Counted from the stretch's first letter, positions 12,201-39,961 are shown. The stretch is 64,000 nucleotides of DNA from Dasypus novemcinctus (GCF_030445035.2 NC_080698.1:23343294-23407293); one strand, 5' to 3'. Program-made: numbers and translations. The notes: a model not told the origin generated them from the sequence alone.

Positions 12201-12950
12201 GTAGTTTCTTAAACCTTACACCCAAAGCATGAGCAACAAAAGTAAAAATAGATAAATGGGACCTCCTCGAAGTTAAGCATTTTTGTACCTCAAAGAATTT
12301 CATCAAAAGGGTGAAAATGCAGCCTACTCAATTGGAGAAAATAGTTGGACATCATGGATCTGATAATGGTTTAATATCCACAATATATAAAAATATACTA
12401 CCGCTCAACAATAAAAAGACAAATGAACCAATTTAAAAATGGGCAAAAGATTTGAATAGACATTTTCTGAAGATGAAATACAAGTGGTGAAAAAACACAT
12501 GAAAAAAATGTTCAGCATCACTAGTGATTAGAGAAATGCAAATCAAAACTATAATGAAATATAATTTGACATCTAAAAAATGGCCACTAATAAAAAGTCA
12601 GAAAACTACAAGTGTTGAAGAGGATGTAGATAGACAGGAACGTGTATTTCCACCAAGGAAATGTAGAATGGTACAGCCACTGAGGAAGTCTGTTTATGGT
12701 GGTTCCTAAAGAAATTGAATATAGACTTGCCGTGTCACCCAGCAATACCACTTTTAGGTCAGATGAGACTCATCAGGTCTACTTAAGCCATATTTGTCCT
12801 AGACCAATGTCAATGCATGGTAATGATAAACACAATGATTACATAAGTGTTCATGGATACCATAAGTCTATAGAAATGACAATCCACTTAAAAAGCTGAA
12901 ATCATGGATGACAACAAAGTATGATCTCACAAACTGTTCTTTTCCCTTAT
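9263..12950 (+). pseudogene. L1 ORF2 remnant (endonuclease and reverse transcriptase) with decayed 3' part
   Basis: Homologous to the 4140-5430 segment but continues through reverse transcriptase. Recognisable pieces are GDFN region (about 9720), [22 protein letters not shown] (10145-10330 frame), ENYRPISLIN (about 10840) and ILSIDGENACDK (about 11040), the motif-A region. The catalytic FADD box is degraded to F-T-N at about 11330. Many stops and shifts break the frame. From about 12100 it passes into L1 3'-terminal sequence and becomes hard to follow after 12900. It is not functional. Confidence 0.85.
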
Positions 12951-15427
12951 AAATAGTATCAGAAACATAATTTTAGTACCCCCAAATAATAAGCTAATAC
13001 CATAAAGTAAATACTTGTAAAAAACATGATATCTTTAAAAGTGTGGTAAAGGAAAATAAAATCACAAATGTACGGTGTGGATTTCTGTGCCAGATTTTGG
13101 AGTGGACTTTTATGAAACATGTTTCTCTATGAAAATAGGCTTTGCTTCTATTTAAAATTTCAAAACATTAAATATGTAATAGTGCTTCCAATGACATATG
13201 GTTTGAATTGATATTGCTAAATAATTGTATATGAAATGAAATTACACTGAACTAAATGTTAGTAAAGATGACAAAATAAAATGCAGGCAATATAAACCAT
13301 TGCACAGGTGTATGCCATATTACCAGATGAAAAAAATCTTGCAATTACAGGCCTCCAATATTTACTTCGCTTGTGTGTAATTACATTTTATACATGTTTG
13401 TTTAGTAATATCAATCCAAGACATCATTTTGAGAACATAATTAACTGGATGATAGGACAGAATGTGGGTTTGTTTGTTTTTAAAAGAAAATTTTGTGTTT
13501 CTGTATTTCAAAGAAGTTGATCTTTGTTAGTTGTGTTTAACTGCCATCTAGAGTTAAAATGAATCCATTTCTTTTCCTCTGTACTTATACTTCACAAAAT
13601 TTGGGGAATATAAACCAACATATTTAACCCCATTTCATATTAAACAAATGTTCTTCAGACAAAAAAAATGTAAAAAGGTAACTTTCTTTATCCAAGTTTT
13701 CTAAGTACTGAACAGTTCCACCCACGACAAATTTTTAAGTTGATTCAAAATTGATATTGACATTTTTTCTAATTAAAACACTATTTAAAATGATAAAAAT
13801 CAACAAACAACCTAATACACACTTGGACTTAGGGAAATACATTCAAAACTTAAAATTAATTTTCAGTCTACTTATATGGTCTTCTATTTGCGTTTTTTTT
13901 CAGAGCCCAAGGAAAGCAGTCCCAAAGGGAAAGAAAAAATTCAGGAATTCTTTCTTTTTTTTTCTCTCTGAAAAACATGATTGGGAAAGCTACCTAAATC
14001 CAAAGTGTATATTTAACTGATTGAACTTTAATACTCTTATGTTAAAAGTAACATCTGTATCCAAGTTTGAGGAGAGGGTTTTTAAGTAGGCAAAATATTT
14101 TCTTTGTGCTCCTCTCTTATGCTTAAGATTATGTAGTTTTGTTTTGTTTTTAATTAACTGTACCAAGTTAAAGCACAACTGCCTTTTCTGACAATATTTG
14201 TACACATCATTAGATCCTGAAACAAAGAAGTTGCTCTCCAGTAACAATGCAACTCTTATTCTTTGAAAGGAAATTTTATGAAAGTTTTCAAGTTGTTTCA
14301 TATTGCAAACAATAATGATGAAAAGCTTCTAGTGCAAAGAGTCTTGAATGATCTCAATAAGCATAGTTATAGAGTATTTTTTAAAAAGATGGGAAGGACA
14401 GAACACAATGCTTACTACATAAAGTACATATTTAAGAAGGTTCTTAATTGCTTGCTCAGTTGTGGACTAATGATAAAGATATTGCAGGATTATAAAACCA
14501 AAAGAGAAAAAACATGGAGAATATAAAGAAACAGACAAGAATGCTATGACAGAAAAGCCTTGGTTATAGAGTTACAGAGAGACTAGTAAATATATTGAAA
14601 CACACTGGGAAATGAGGTGAAAGGATTGGGGGAAAAACGTCTTCATAAATTACATGCAGCTGGAAATATGTCAGTTTAAGACAAAAGGATTGTGTGGGCT
14701 TTAAATTGCTGAAATTTGGGAAGTAAAAGGTATACTTATTTTGCATACAACATATAACTGATTTCCTGAAAATTATAATGTTTGCTCTGATTTCTCAAGT
14801 GCATTTTAGAAGTAGTGAGATTTTTAATTTGGTTTCTTAAGGAAGGGTAAAGCCAGTGCAAATTCTCACTGGAAATCTCTAGGATTGAGAATAGCTGCAT
14901 CAGCATGACCTTGTTCTCTCTGGCAAGACATCTGCAATGTCGGCACCAGCTGTGATAATGATTTCTCTGTTAGGATTTTATCTGATTGGACCTAGGTTGA
15001 TACCTGGTTCATCTGACAAAAGTTCCTAAACAGGTATCTGGTTTTAAATTCTCTCTGGTCACAACCATCAAGGCCCAATTTAAATCATTTCAGATATATT
15101 TTGAGTATAGAATATTTTTTCTGTATTAAAATGGACAAGAACTATGGAACAAGGTAAATTTCCAATGATTTCATTTCAAACTGAAGAAAAGCAGAAATAT
15201 AGGCAATTGGATCCATTTTGCCAAATTTCATCTGGTATTTCCTGGAACAGGAAGGAAAACTAACTCCATTGCAGTCATGAGTTCTTCATTTTCTTAGTAT
15301 TTGTCTACCCAGAGTAAAGTCAAAGGAAGTCTAAAAACATGACATCTATATAAACTTAAACAGCGTTAACCATCAGTAATTTCATGTCTTTGAAAAAGTC
15401 AAAGGTTCTGCAATTTTTAATATACTT
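12951..15427. other. AT-rich unique sequence, no gene recognised
   Basis: Frames here are short and random. The stretch at about 14870-15070 has more balanced composition and few simple repeats, so it could be conserved noncoding DNA, but nothing in it can be identified. Confidence 0.5.
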
Positions 15428-16520
15428 TAAATATATATATATACTTAGATTACATAAATGTTAAATTAAAAATATACGGGACTTCATATGGACCACTCCC
15501 TAGCGCTTCCACATTTTCCCACATCAACAACATCCTTCATTAGTGTGGCCATTTGTAACAATTGATGAACACATTTTGGAGCATTGCCACTAAGCATGGA
15601 CTATAATTTACAGTGTAGTTCACTCTCTCCCACATATTTTTGTAAATTATTTCAAGACATATAATGGCCTGTATCTGTCATTGCAATGTCATTCAGGACA
15701 ATTCCCAAGTCCCAAAAATGCCTCCAAATTACAGCTATTTTTCCCTCACTCCCCTCAGAACCTCAAGCAGCCACTGCCTCCACATTAGTGATGAAAGTTC
15801 ATCTACTGCTAGAATCACAAGTCTATAGTAGAATAATAGTAAATCTACTCTAGTTCATCATTCATTCCCCAATCCTGAGGATTCTGGGGTGATGATGCCC
15901 ACTCCACCTCTAATTGAGAGGGGCTTAGATTCTATAGGGCAGATGGATAGGACCACCTTGCTTGCAGTTACAGACACTCTGTTCCTTGAGATGGTTGTTG
16001 TCCATCATCATCTCTTTGTTAGTTGTCCTGAGTGAGTCCAAGGAACTGGAGAGAATGTGTTGCAACTCTATTGAGATTCAGGGCCCAACTGGCACATGGA
16101 CAGCCCAAAGATTTAAGTCTGTTAGACATACAGCTATACTGTACTCTAGTACTAACTATAGGTTCAAATACAGGGTGCAGAAGAGCTATGTGTAAGGAAA
16201 CCATAACTGAGTCCAACTCTGTCACCCTGGGGAGCATAAATTCTACAGTGGGGCCCACTGGCAGGGCACCAAAATCCTGAGCTCTCTGCCCTACCTATAG
16301 TGTCCAAATGTCTCTAGAGCCTTCAGGAGCTCTACTCTATGAGGCAATATTTACTTTGGCAGTCAATAAGATCCTGCTGAGACGTGCATAAGTGTAACTT
16401 CTGGAGTGACCTCTCAACTCACTTTGAAGTCTCTTAGCCATTAGCCATTTTTATGTTGTCAGCCATCATCCTCTAGCCTCTCATGAATTCCATAAGAGCC
16501 CAGACAGCCTCTAGGCTCTA
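15428..16520 (-). mobile_element. L1 3'-UTR-type element, antisense
   Basis: The reverse complement aligns by eye over its whole length with the copy at 8238-9262: same order of 'gttgcaac', 'ccagaatcctcagga', 'caggccattatatgtc', 'gttcatcaattg' and 'taatgtaa' blocks. Short frames on both strands are accidental. It is older than the SINEs, judging by many differences between copies. Confidence 0.75.
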
Positions 16521-17454
16521 GAGGTAAGGGGCTGTATCTTACAGATGTTTAACAAATACATCTATATAGAACTTAGGACTAAATGACAATACTTTCTAAA
16601 CAGTGAAGCTAAGGAGGCAATTGCTCCTTAGCTAAAGACCAGAGCTAGTTCAGGGGTTAGGAGACATTAACTTCGCTACACATTTACAGAATACCCCATT
16701 ATGGTCCAGGTGTTATGTATAGGTTATGTATAGGTTGCAATAATTTGCATGGTAGATCATGGGTACCTCACTTCAGAAGATATCCAAACTTACCTAATAA
16801 ATACAGAAGCTGTATGCTAATAGATATGCTTTGCAATTACCGGAGAGTCTGCCTCACCAGCCAGGTGTGTCACAAAAGAATAAACTGTCATGAACTTATA
16901 TCATGAAAGGGGTTTTCTCTTTTAGTAGAGAGGAAGCACTTTTATGGGATGCTATAAAAATAAATGATCACAGTCTATCTAGACAACCTCTGTGAGGGGT
17001 CCCTGGTCACCATTCTCCTAGAAGGAAAAAAAAAAAATTCCAATAGTCTTTGGTTCATAGCTAAGGCAGATAATCTTAAAAAAGCTGGGCTCAATATTGA
17101 AAGAGCTGGGTTGGTCCCAAATGTGTCACTATGCAAACATACACAAAGCAGGAAGGTGAGCAAAATTTGTCTTAAGCAACACAAATGTTTTAATGTGCTG
17201 TCTCTCAGGTCTCTAGGTTATGCAGCCCATTATCAACTTAAGAAAAAGCCTTATCTGTACACTTACATAAAAGATAAAAAATACTGTCTTGAGCCACGCA
17301 AAATCCCTATTTCATTCCTGGAACACAGGACCATTCAAGAGTCTATTTCTCATCTTTACTAAGCAGTAAGGGTGTGAAACAGCTAAATGAAGAGTCCTAT
17401 CAACTGAGTATATTCAGCCTATCTCAAATTATAATGGAATTTCAATAGGGGGAT
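16521..17454. other. Unassigned sequence, no gene recognised
   Basis: A 132-codon frame at 16964-17362 has no recognisable domain and crosses a poly(A) run, so I treat it as chance. Nothing else can be supported here. Confidence 0.45.
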
Positions 17455-17815
17455 TCTTTCATTCAAAAATATTTACGGAGCACTTACATGTCAGACAATT
17501 CTAGGAGCTGAGGATACAATAGCAAATAAAAGAGACCAAAATAGCCATCAGAAGTTTGAATTCTAGTTGAGGGGCCACTGATAAATGAACAGATAATTCT
17601 ATAAAATGTGGTATGGTGTTGTGTTGTAAGGGAAAAAGAGCTGGAGGAGGATGATAGAGAGCCAAGGGGGGAGGTGCCATCTTAGATTGCCTGTTCAGGG
17701 AATGCTTCTTTGAGGGAGTAGCATTGAAGGACATGAGGGACTGAAACTATGTAGGTATCAAGCAAAGGAAACATTATGCGCAATGGCCCTGAAGCAGGAG
17801 TTGTGTTTCATGTAC
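17455..17815 (-). repeat. L2 LINE 3' end, antisense
   Basis: It starts 'ttcattcaaaaatatttacgg ... ggagcacttaca', passes 'gctgaggatacaatagcaaa' and reaches 'ggccctgaagcaggag', the antisense order of the L2 3' terminus. Confidence 0.8.
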
Positions 17816-17879
17816 ATCTCCTGGGGGCGGGAAAGGGAACGGAGAACACCTGGATTGCCCTTGATCAGTTCAGCAACCT

Positions 17880-18205
17880 TTAGGAAGAAAACAGCTTTAC
17901 CCCTCTTGAACCTCAGTTTCTTCCTCTGTACATTGTACCTCAGCCTTTTATTTCAAGGACTAAATATGCTACTGTATGAGAATGCACTCTACAGCTCTAA
18001 AGAATTATTACTAAGTGTGTATACTGGAGACTGAGGGAAATTTAATGAAGGCTCTGAAGGTTTCAAGCTGCAACCCTGGACACATCAATGGCCAAACTGG
18101 TTTCCTCTCTGGCAAATGAAGATGACAGTACCTATCTCTCGGGGTACTGTGGGGAGATTCGATAAGATCACCCAAGTAAATAGGGTCAATGACACACAGA
18201 AACCT
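17880..18205 (+). repeat. MIR SINE fragments (two)
   Basis: Two MIR-like stretches lie here: 'gaacctcagtttcttcctct' near 17920 and 'tggtttcctctctggcaaat' through 'gtactgtggggagattcgat' at 18098-18172. They lie just upstream of the CEP15 CpG island. Confidence 0.6.
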
Positions 18206-18529
18206 TCAAGACACAAACGATCACTATTACTGTTGCTACGGGGGCTGAGGAACTACAAGGCGGCAGAGGCTTCGCTGCTTTGTTCAGCACCTGACGCCCA
18301 GGGCAGAGTGCCCTAAAGGCACTGCATAGGCTTTGTTAAATGAATTGAATAACTGAAATTCGTTCAAGTACTTCGGATTTCTTGGAAGAGTTCTTTCCCC
18401 GTTTCCACACTCTGCTGTGACATTGCAGCTTATAAGAAACCAGTTTCACTCACTGGATCCCTTTAAACATATGCAGCTCCCATTTTAACAGGCTTTGAAC
18501 TTGACTATCGCAAATGGCTTTTCTCCGAG
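18206..18529. other. Upstream flank of the CpG island
   Basis: Unique sequence whose GC content rises toward the island. No exon is recognised. Confidence 0.4.
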
Positions 18530-18624
18530 CCACCCTCCCGCGTATCACCGCGCCCACCCTCTGTCAGAGCCGCTGCACTTCTCCGGCCACTCGCGGCCGT
18601 CGCCCGTATTTTATAGCGACGTAC

Positions 18625-18632
18625 TGACGTCA
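18625..18632. promoter_or_regulatory. Consensus CRE (CREB/ATF site)
   Basis: Perfect palindrome TGACGTCA, inside the CpG island and next to a TATA-like stretch. A second, imperfect copy lies 30 bp downstream. In CpG-island promoters such sites usually bind CREB/ATF proteins. Binding here is inferred. Confidence 0.7.
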
Positions 18633-18639
18633 CCGCGCG

Positions 18640-18650
18640 GCGCGTGCGCA
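18640..18650. promoter_or_regulatory. NRF1-like site
   Basis: GCGCGTGCGCA closely matches the NRF1 palindrome (GCGCA-type half sites). It sits between the two CRE elements. NRF1 sites are common in housekeeping CpG-island promoters. Confidence 0.6.
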
Positions 18651-18654
18651 AGGA

Positions 18655-18662
18655 TGACGTGA
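18655..18662. promoter_or_regulatory. Second CRE-like site
   Basis: TGACGTGA differs from the consensus CRE at one base and lies on the other side of the NRF1-like site. Confidence 0.5.
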
Positions 18663-19165
18663 CCGTGCCCTGGCCTGCGCGGAGGGTCCGGCCCCTGCAC
18701 CGTCCGGGGAGAGCCCGGGGGTGGGCTCCGTGAGTGAATCCGGGTGGTGGTGGGGCCAGCGGGTGGGCTCCCCTGCTGTCCCAGGCGGCGCAGGTAGCTG
18801 CAGCGCCGGAAGGGAGGCTGCGGTTATGGAGGAATGGCTGGCGCGGTGGAGAAACTTGGTCAGTCCTTCGGCTGTCTCACCGCGCGTTGGGGCGGAAGCC
18901 GCGGCTTGGGTTCAGCGGCCACAATCGGCCTTGGGGTTTGGTCAGCAGTGCTGATGGCGGGCGTAACAGAAAAGACATTAAAGCGAACTAACTTTCCGGG
19001 ATTTCCCTGACGCGTGCACTAGTCAGCTCTATTGTAAAACGAAACCGGGTGGAAGGCGACGGGAATTGGCCTGCAGGGGTCTTAGCGGAAAATCGTGTAA
19101 ATGAACCTCCCTGGCCGGCTGCGGAGCGATTGCTGCCCGCGGGACTGGAAAACACCCGATGAGGG

Positions 19166-20085
19166 TCGGGTCGTGTCTCTGTTTCCCCTGGCTGTGTTTC
19201 GCGTCCAGGACTTCCGTGAGAGTGTGCTAAATGAAAAGCTCAATCTTTTTTCAGGGCTGGATTAGTAGACAGTGTTTCATTTCATAAAATTTAGGAAAGC
19301 CAGTGCATCATTCCTGGAAGGAATTTCATTCCATCTTTTTCTCCCTTAGAGCAGGCACCTTCAGCTTTTGCACCAAGTCAATCAAGCAGAGACTCCCCTT
19401 CAGGCTCAGGGCCTTCAAAATATTTCTCTAGACCTTCATCCGTTTTGGAACAGGCATTTGAGCCAAGGTGAGCTTGGCTCGTAGTGTAGAGTGTGCCATG
19501 GAAGTGGGTGTTCCTAAATTCCTCGCCTGAGATTGCTTAGCTGCCACGGTAAGATGAAGGGACCTGATTGTGCTTTTCCCCACAGTTACATATAAAAAAT
19601 ACTTTCCTGTTTGGGAGATGGTGGGACTGGGCAATCTTCCAATAAAAGGAAAGACCATGAGTTTCCAGTTGGTTTTCATACTTGTTTGCCTGTCTGTGTG
19701 TGCGCACATGCTTAAGGGATGGTATTCCTGTGTTGAAATTTACAGAGTGGATGTTTTTCTTTCTGTTGATTCAATAAAATGTTTACTAGTCTTCGTACCA
19801 GCTGCTTGTTTGTTTTGAATTCTGATTAAGGTTAGAGGAGGGAGGGAAAAATATGAAATAAGTTGAATTTTCTTTATTCATGTTGTTCCTGGATGCATCT
19901 AGCATACAAAAAGCTATACATTGTGGATAAAAATGTTTTCAAATGCATTCTTTCATTTTATATATTATTACATCTTAAGGCTAGTTTTTCTTCTGAGAGA
20001 GCGGATGGGCTGAAGTGCTAAAACCCAAGTGTTGCAAAGCTGTGGACATGTGGTAGAAATAACTTTAAATGTTTTTATTATTTAG
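19166..20085 (+). other. CEP15: CEP15 5' intronic sequence around the candidate exon
   Basis: Apart from the possible 118-bp exon at 19350-19467, no feature is recognised. It ends in the T-rich acceptor of the start-codon exon. Confidence 0.5.
19350..19467 (+). other. CEP15: Candidate noncoding 5'-UTR exon of CEP15
   Basis: A strong pyrimidine tract and CTTAG acceptor end at 19349, and an AAG|GTGAGC donor begins at 19468. They bracket 118 bp between the CpG island and the start-codon exon. The start-codon exon needs an upstream exon, and this could be it or an alternative middle one. This rests on splice signals only, and a direct splice from the CpG island to 20086 is equally possible. Confidence 0.35.
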
Positions 20086-20114
20086 CAGAAAGCTTACCTC
20101 TGCTTTGAGTAAAC

Positions 20115-35411
<15,297 letters not shown>

Positions 35412-35456
35412 TTTCTTAATATGCTATTTCAAAAACCTTGTTTAGTAACACTGAAT

Positions 35457-35462
35457 ATTAAA
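35457..35462 (+). terminator. CEP15: CEP15 proximal poly(A) signal (ATTAAA)
   Basis: ATTAAA lies 46 bp after the CEP15 stop codon. G/T-containing sequence follows, but no strong GU-rich element. This would give a very short 3' UTR. Confidence 0.45.
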
Positions 35463-35608
35463 GAATGTCGGGTCAGTGCAGGAACTTTAGGAATTGGATA
35501 TTTTCATATTGGTCTGTTACCTCCTAAGTGACAATGAGACTCTGAGAATCTCCTGGGAGAGGTCAAATTACCACTAAAAGACTAAATTTCAAGTTGGATT
35601 ATTTATTA

Positions 35609-35614
35609 AATAAA
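35609..35614 (+). terminator. CEP15: CEP15 distal poly(A) signal (AATAAA)
   Basis: Canonical AATAAA, overlapped by an ATTAAA, about 200 bp after the stop codon. T/G-rich sequence ('taagtgttacatgtattgttt') follows. This is the stronger candidate. A SINE inserted 46 bp further on, so the signal is close to the young insertion boundary. Confidence 0.6.
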
Positions 35615-35659
35615 ATATTAAGTAAGTGTTACATGTATTGTTTAAAAAATCATTTATAG

Positions 35660-36025
35660 GGAAGCGGTTGTCGCTCAACCAGTTGGGCTCCCGTCTACCA
35701 TATGGGAGGCTCTGGGTTCGCGTCCCAGGGCCTCCTTGTGAAGGCAGACTTGGCTGCAAGCTGCAGCAAAGCCCCCCAGAGTGCCGCCCAGCCCCCAAAG
35801 CGCTGCGGAGAGCTGAGTCAGCAAGGTGACACAACAACAACAACAGAGGGAGACAAGCAAAAAAACAAAGAAGAACACACCGCAAATGGACACAGAGAAG
35901 AGACCGCAAGCAAGCACAAGTGGGGGCGGGAATAAATAATAAAATACAGACACACGAAGACACACAGCGAATGGACACAGAAAGCAGACAGCAAGCAAAA
36001 AGCTGCAGGGAGGTGTAAAAAAAGA
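35660..36025 (+). mobile_element. DAS-type SINE, alternative subfamily
   Basis: Its head (gggaagcggttgtcgctcaa) differs from the long form: 'ctcaaccagttgggctcccg' replaces the 'ggcccagtggttagg' text, and the body is different. Perfect duplication catttatag lies at 35651-35659 and 36026-36034. It lies just past the CEP15 distal poly(A) signal. Confidence 0.92.
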
Positions 36026-36034
36026 CATTTATAG

Positions 36035-39000
36035 TCATCTTAACTAAACAGTGATTAACAATTACTAGTTCTGATTAAGTTTTCAAGAATCTTTACTTTC
36101 CAGTTATTTTATTATGGGGGGTGAGGTACAAGAATCAAAGTGTTTACATCGTTTCTTCCAACAAATGAAAAGACAATGAAGTTTAGCTGCTTTCGTATAA
36201 TAAGAATATTTATCAGAAAACGGATTCATAAGATTTTGAGCTTTACAGAAAATTAAACCTCAAAGTTCTAGAGATGGGGAGAACTGAACTATAAACCATT
36301 CAATAAGTAGCCACTTTGAATAGGTCTCAGACTTGGTTTTCAACAAGGATACCTATTAAGTCTACAAATGGCTATTAGATTTTCACTTGGTTATTTAAGA
36401 ATTGCCAACCCCTGTGAATGAGAATAACCCATCTCTCGTCTTTTCATCTTTAAACTTGCCTTTCCTTCTCCCTTCTATTTTCATCATTTTTGAAACAGTT
36501 GACAGAGAGCTTTGGGTCACATCCCTCCATCTACCAGTGCTTATGCACTAGAAAAAATATAATTTTTCTAACCATAGAGGCAACTTCTAATAAAAGATGT
36601 TGACACTATATTAAAATTTTTAATATTTCCAACTGGTTTGTGTTTTTAAAAGAAGACAATAGGACAAAACAAAACAAAAACTATTGAAATGTCCATTGTG
36701 CTGATAAGTTCCTTTAAACTACTATCTTGGAAATATCCTGTTGAGTGGGTGTTGGTGTGGGTAACAATAACGTTGTTTTCATAATATGTGCTGGCAGATT
36801 AGCACACTTCTCTACAGTGTTAGCAGTTGTAATTAAGGAATAAACAGCACAGGGTGTCAGTCCGATGACAATTTCATCTATAGTGTCACAATACAAAATG
36901 TCGCAAAATATTAAAACTGTTACATAACTATAAAAAGTAGCTTAAAAAAGGAAAATAGAGGAAAAAAAAACAGGAGAGAACAATTTTATACGTTCTCAAG
37001 AATGTTCTATTATGAAGATAAATTGATAATTTTTTTCCTGTTATATTACAGTTTGGTTTCCAGCCATCCAATTGATTTAGCAGGAGAATGCAGCATTTTT
37101 TTTTTTTAGCAGCTTTGAATTGGTAAACAGATTTAGATGTAGTAGAAAGGAACATGAGGAAGTTTTGTTTTTTTTTAACATCCAATCTTTTCCAGCATAT
37201 GCACTAAGAAGGTGAATGAGGCAATGTGAAACTTACTTCTCTTTAGTCAAATGGAAAAAAAAAGGCTAAACATTTGTTGAGATAGTAAAATATTGTGTCA
37301 AGCAAGTAGGCACATTCCAAAATTAAACAGTGGTTGATACGGTAACGTCCTAAAATATTTAAGTATACACTTTCTTTGAAATCTGTAAATTAAATCACCA
37401 GCAGTTTAGAATAAAATGCAAAATATTTGAATGGCAATTTAACTGTCTCAGAAGAGGTTGTTTTTCTTCCCTCCTTTGAAGTGACTAATACACTAAATAG
37501 TGAAAAAGAAAAGCATAAATTTATTATACCCTGGATTACAAATTTAGGTCAGGAGGGAAACTATTTTTAGGCTTTAGCTGTACCATTTTTCCTATTTCTA
37601 TTTAATACCTCGAAAACTTCCATTGAGGACTTTTACTTCTGGCCCCTACAAAGCTTTTTCCCCCCTCCCCTGCTTGTAGACTGTAACAGGTTGCACCACA
37701 TGATTTATGTTTTAAAAAAAGAAAAAAAATATCCCCATAGGGACCTGGACTTCCCATTAAAGGGCTTTATATTCCTCATGGCAAATTAGGTTCATATATG
37801 AATTCCCAAATATTGTTTTTGGTGAGGCAGAGAGGAATACCGTATATTATGTTTTTGTGCACAGTGAGTAGGAATCAGACAAGGAAAAAGAAATGTCTTA
37901 TCTTTTCCCCTAATTTAATGTCCTTACTATATTCTACATTGTAGATACTATTCTTCATGAAATCTGTCAATTTTTTTTTTAGAATGATGATGTTTTCAAA
38001 ATAAAAGTAATTTCAAGAATCTGTTTCCACACCTTTCTTGGATTATTGCTAATGCATAAATATACAAAGTCATTTTCTGCTAAATACTTCTGGTATTATT
38101 AGACCATACATTCTAAACTAAAGATCAGAAGGAGCTGCAGCTTTTCTCCAAACTTCAAAAAATTAAGTACTCAGGAAAAAGTATGATTCTCTGGAAACCT
38201 GACATCTGGTCTTTCCCTTGTGCAGAAAGTAGCGTGATTGAAAGTGAAGTCAAACGGACTCTGTTTTCTTTTGCGTTTATCACAAGGTGTTTTAACTTGT
38301 CAGCCCAAGACTTAGATGAAGATAATAATCTTTAACTTTCTTTAAAATTTTCACTTCTGTGCCTCAATCCCCTTTTCCCCATTAAATAGCAACAACAATA
38401 TCCAAAGGAGACACATGTGGGCATATTTTATTTTTGAAGCAAACTTAAAATTATTTGGAAATTATTTAGTCACTTCTGAGATAATTGGAGATACCCTGAG
38501 GTGTGGGGGATGTTGAAAAACTAGGGTTTGCAATCACCAGTTTCAGCCAAGGAGAAGACATGAAGCTTTAGCTGTAAGGTGGATGTTAATGTATAGAATT
38601 TTACGCACAATGCTATGATTTTGGTTCCTCTACAAAATATACTCTTTCCTTTTCCTTTCTGAGTCTATTAATTTGTCTTTTTACTCTAAACTCTTTCACA
38701 TCCTTTTATTTTGTTAAAAGAAAAAGCAAGTCTTTTATTTAAACAAAGTCTTAAATCCCACCGTGGAGTTATTTTTTCCTCTTTCAAGAATTGCCCAAAC
38801 ATAATAGGTACATGACTTAAAGCACTCTACATTTCAATAGTCACTTATTTTGACCTCTTCCACTTTAATTGTGATACTGAGATATCTTTTTAAAGAGTTG
38901 CTGACCAAAATCTAGTCTCCAGAGTAGATAATAACCAGGTGGTGATTTGAAACAAGAAAAGTCTGTTGGAAAATATGGAGAAGGGAAAGAGGAGATTACT

Positions 39001-39960
39001 TTGAGAAAGCTTCTAGTTGGAACAAGGGCTTTCTTTCTTTTCTTTTCTTTTCTTTTTGGTGATGTTTTTGTTTGTTGCTCGTATAATTTAGAAGTAAATT
39101 TGCCTGCATGAGAAATTTAATTCCCTGTTGCTAATAAAAAGAACGTTTAGAGTTTTCTGGGACAAACATGAGGACATGTCAAACTTCAGCACTTAAGGAG
39201 AGAATTGATTTGTGGATTTGACACCTGGCATTGTGATCTCCTTTTCTAAATGGAACTGAGATTATATCCTTTCTAAAATCCAACAAAAGGAAACCATCTC
39301 CAACAAAGACAGAAGGCTAAAAACGTTTCCGGACGTCAACTCACCTCTCAGAGTCATATTTCCCTGCTTGTAAGAAAAAGGACCTGGTCCCTTAAGATAT
39401 AATATTTTTAAAAATTTATTGCTATTTTACAGACTAAATTGTACCTCAAAGACAAAAACTAAGATTCTGCAAAAATAGTATCTAGATTAACTAGGTAAAC
39501 ATCAGATAGTTGTACTGACAGGGAACAATGAAGTTCTTATTTCAGAAAGGGATGATTTACTTTGTTTCTAGCGATGATAGTTGTGTGTTTGCAAGGAACC
39601 TGCCTCCACTGTTAAAGTCAGGATTTTATTACTATTATTCTTTTCTGAGTCTAGCTGTCAACTTAGAAATTTGTGATGCTTCTACACAATGCCACTTTGG
39701 AGACAATGCAGACAAATTAGTGTGGGACAATTCCATATATATTTTTTGTCTATACCATATATATATTTGTCCTTAGAACCGCTTAATTTTCATACCTTGT
39801 CTCCAACTATTTATAAGGTCTATAACACTTATGAATTGATCCTTGTACTGTAATGCACTATCCCAGGAAAACCTGAAATACTGAAATCATCAAAGGAGGC
39901 CAAATCTCTATAGAACCCTTTAAAATGATATCCAGGCAGCATGGAGGTGGATGACATTTG
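36035..39960. other. Intergenic unique block, no repeat recognised
   Basis: Nearly 4 kb without any clear interspersed repeat apart from a pyrimidine tract at about 39030-39056. No exon structure is seen. The low repeat content could reflect conserved regulatory DNA or just chance. Confidence 0.4.
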
Positions 39961-39961
39961 A

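Larger units (their letters stand above)
18530..19165 (+). promoter_or_regulatory. CEP15: CpG-island promoter of CEP15
   Basis: This is the only CpG-dense, GC-rich block in the window, about 1.5 kb upstream of the CEP15 start codon, and it faces the gene. It holds a TTTTATAG stretch at 18609-18616, a full palindromic CRE (TGACGTCA) at 18625-18632, an NRF1-like GCGCGTGCGCA at 18640-18650 and a second CRE-like TGACGTGA at 18655-18662. Two donors could close a noncoding first exon: GTGAGT at 18730 after CTCC, and GTAGCT at 18794 after CAG. The transcription start cannot be fixed from sequence. CpG spacing on both sides would also allow antisense transcription. Confidence 0.85.

Noticed and set aside
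16964-17362. 132-codon frame, + strand
   Set aside because: No domain; it crosses an A-run translated as poly-Lys; no promoter or splice structure around it.
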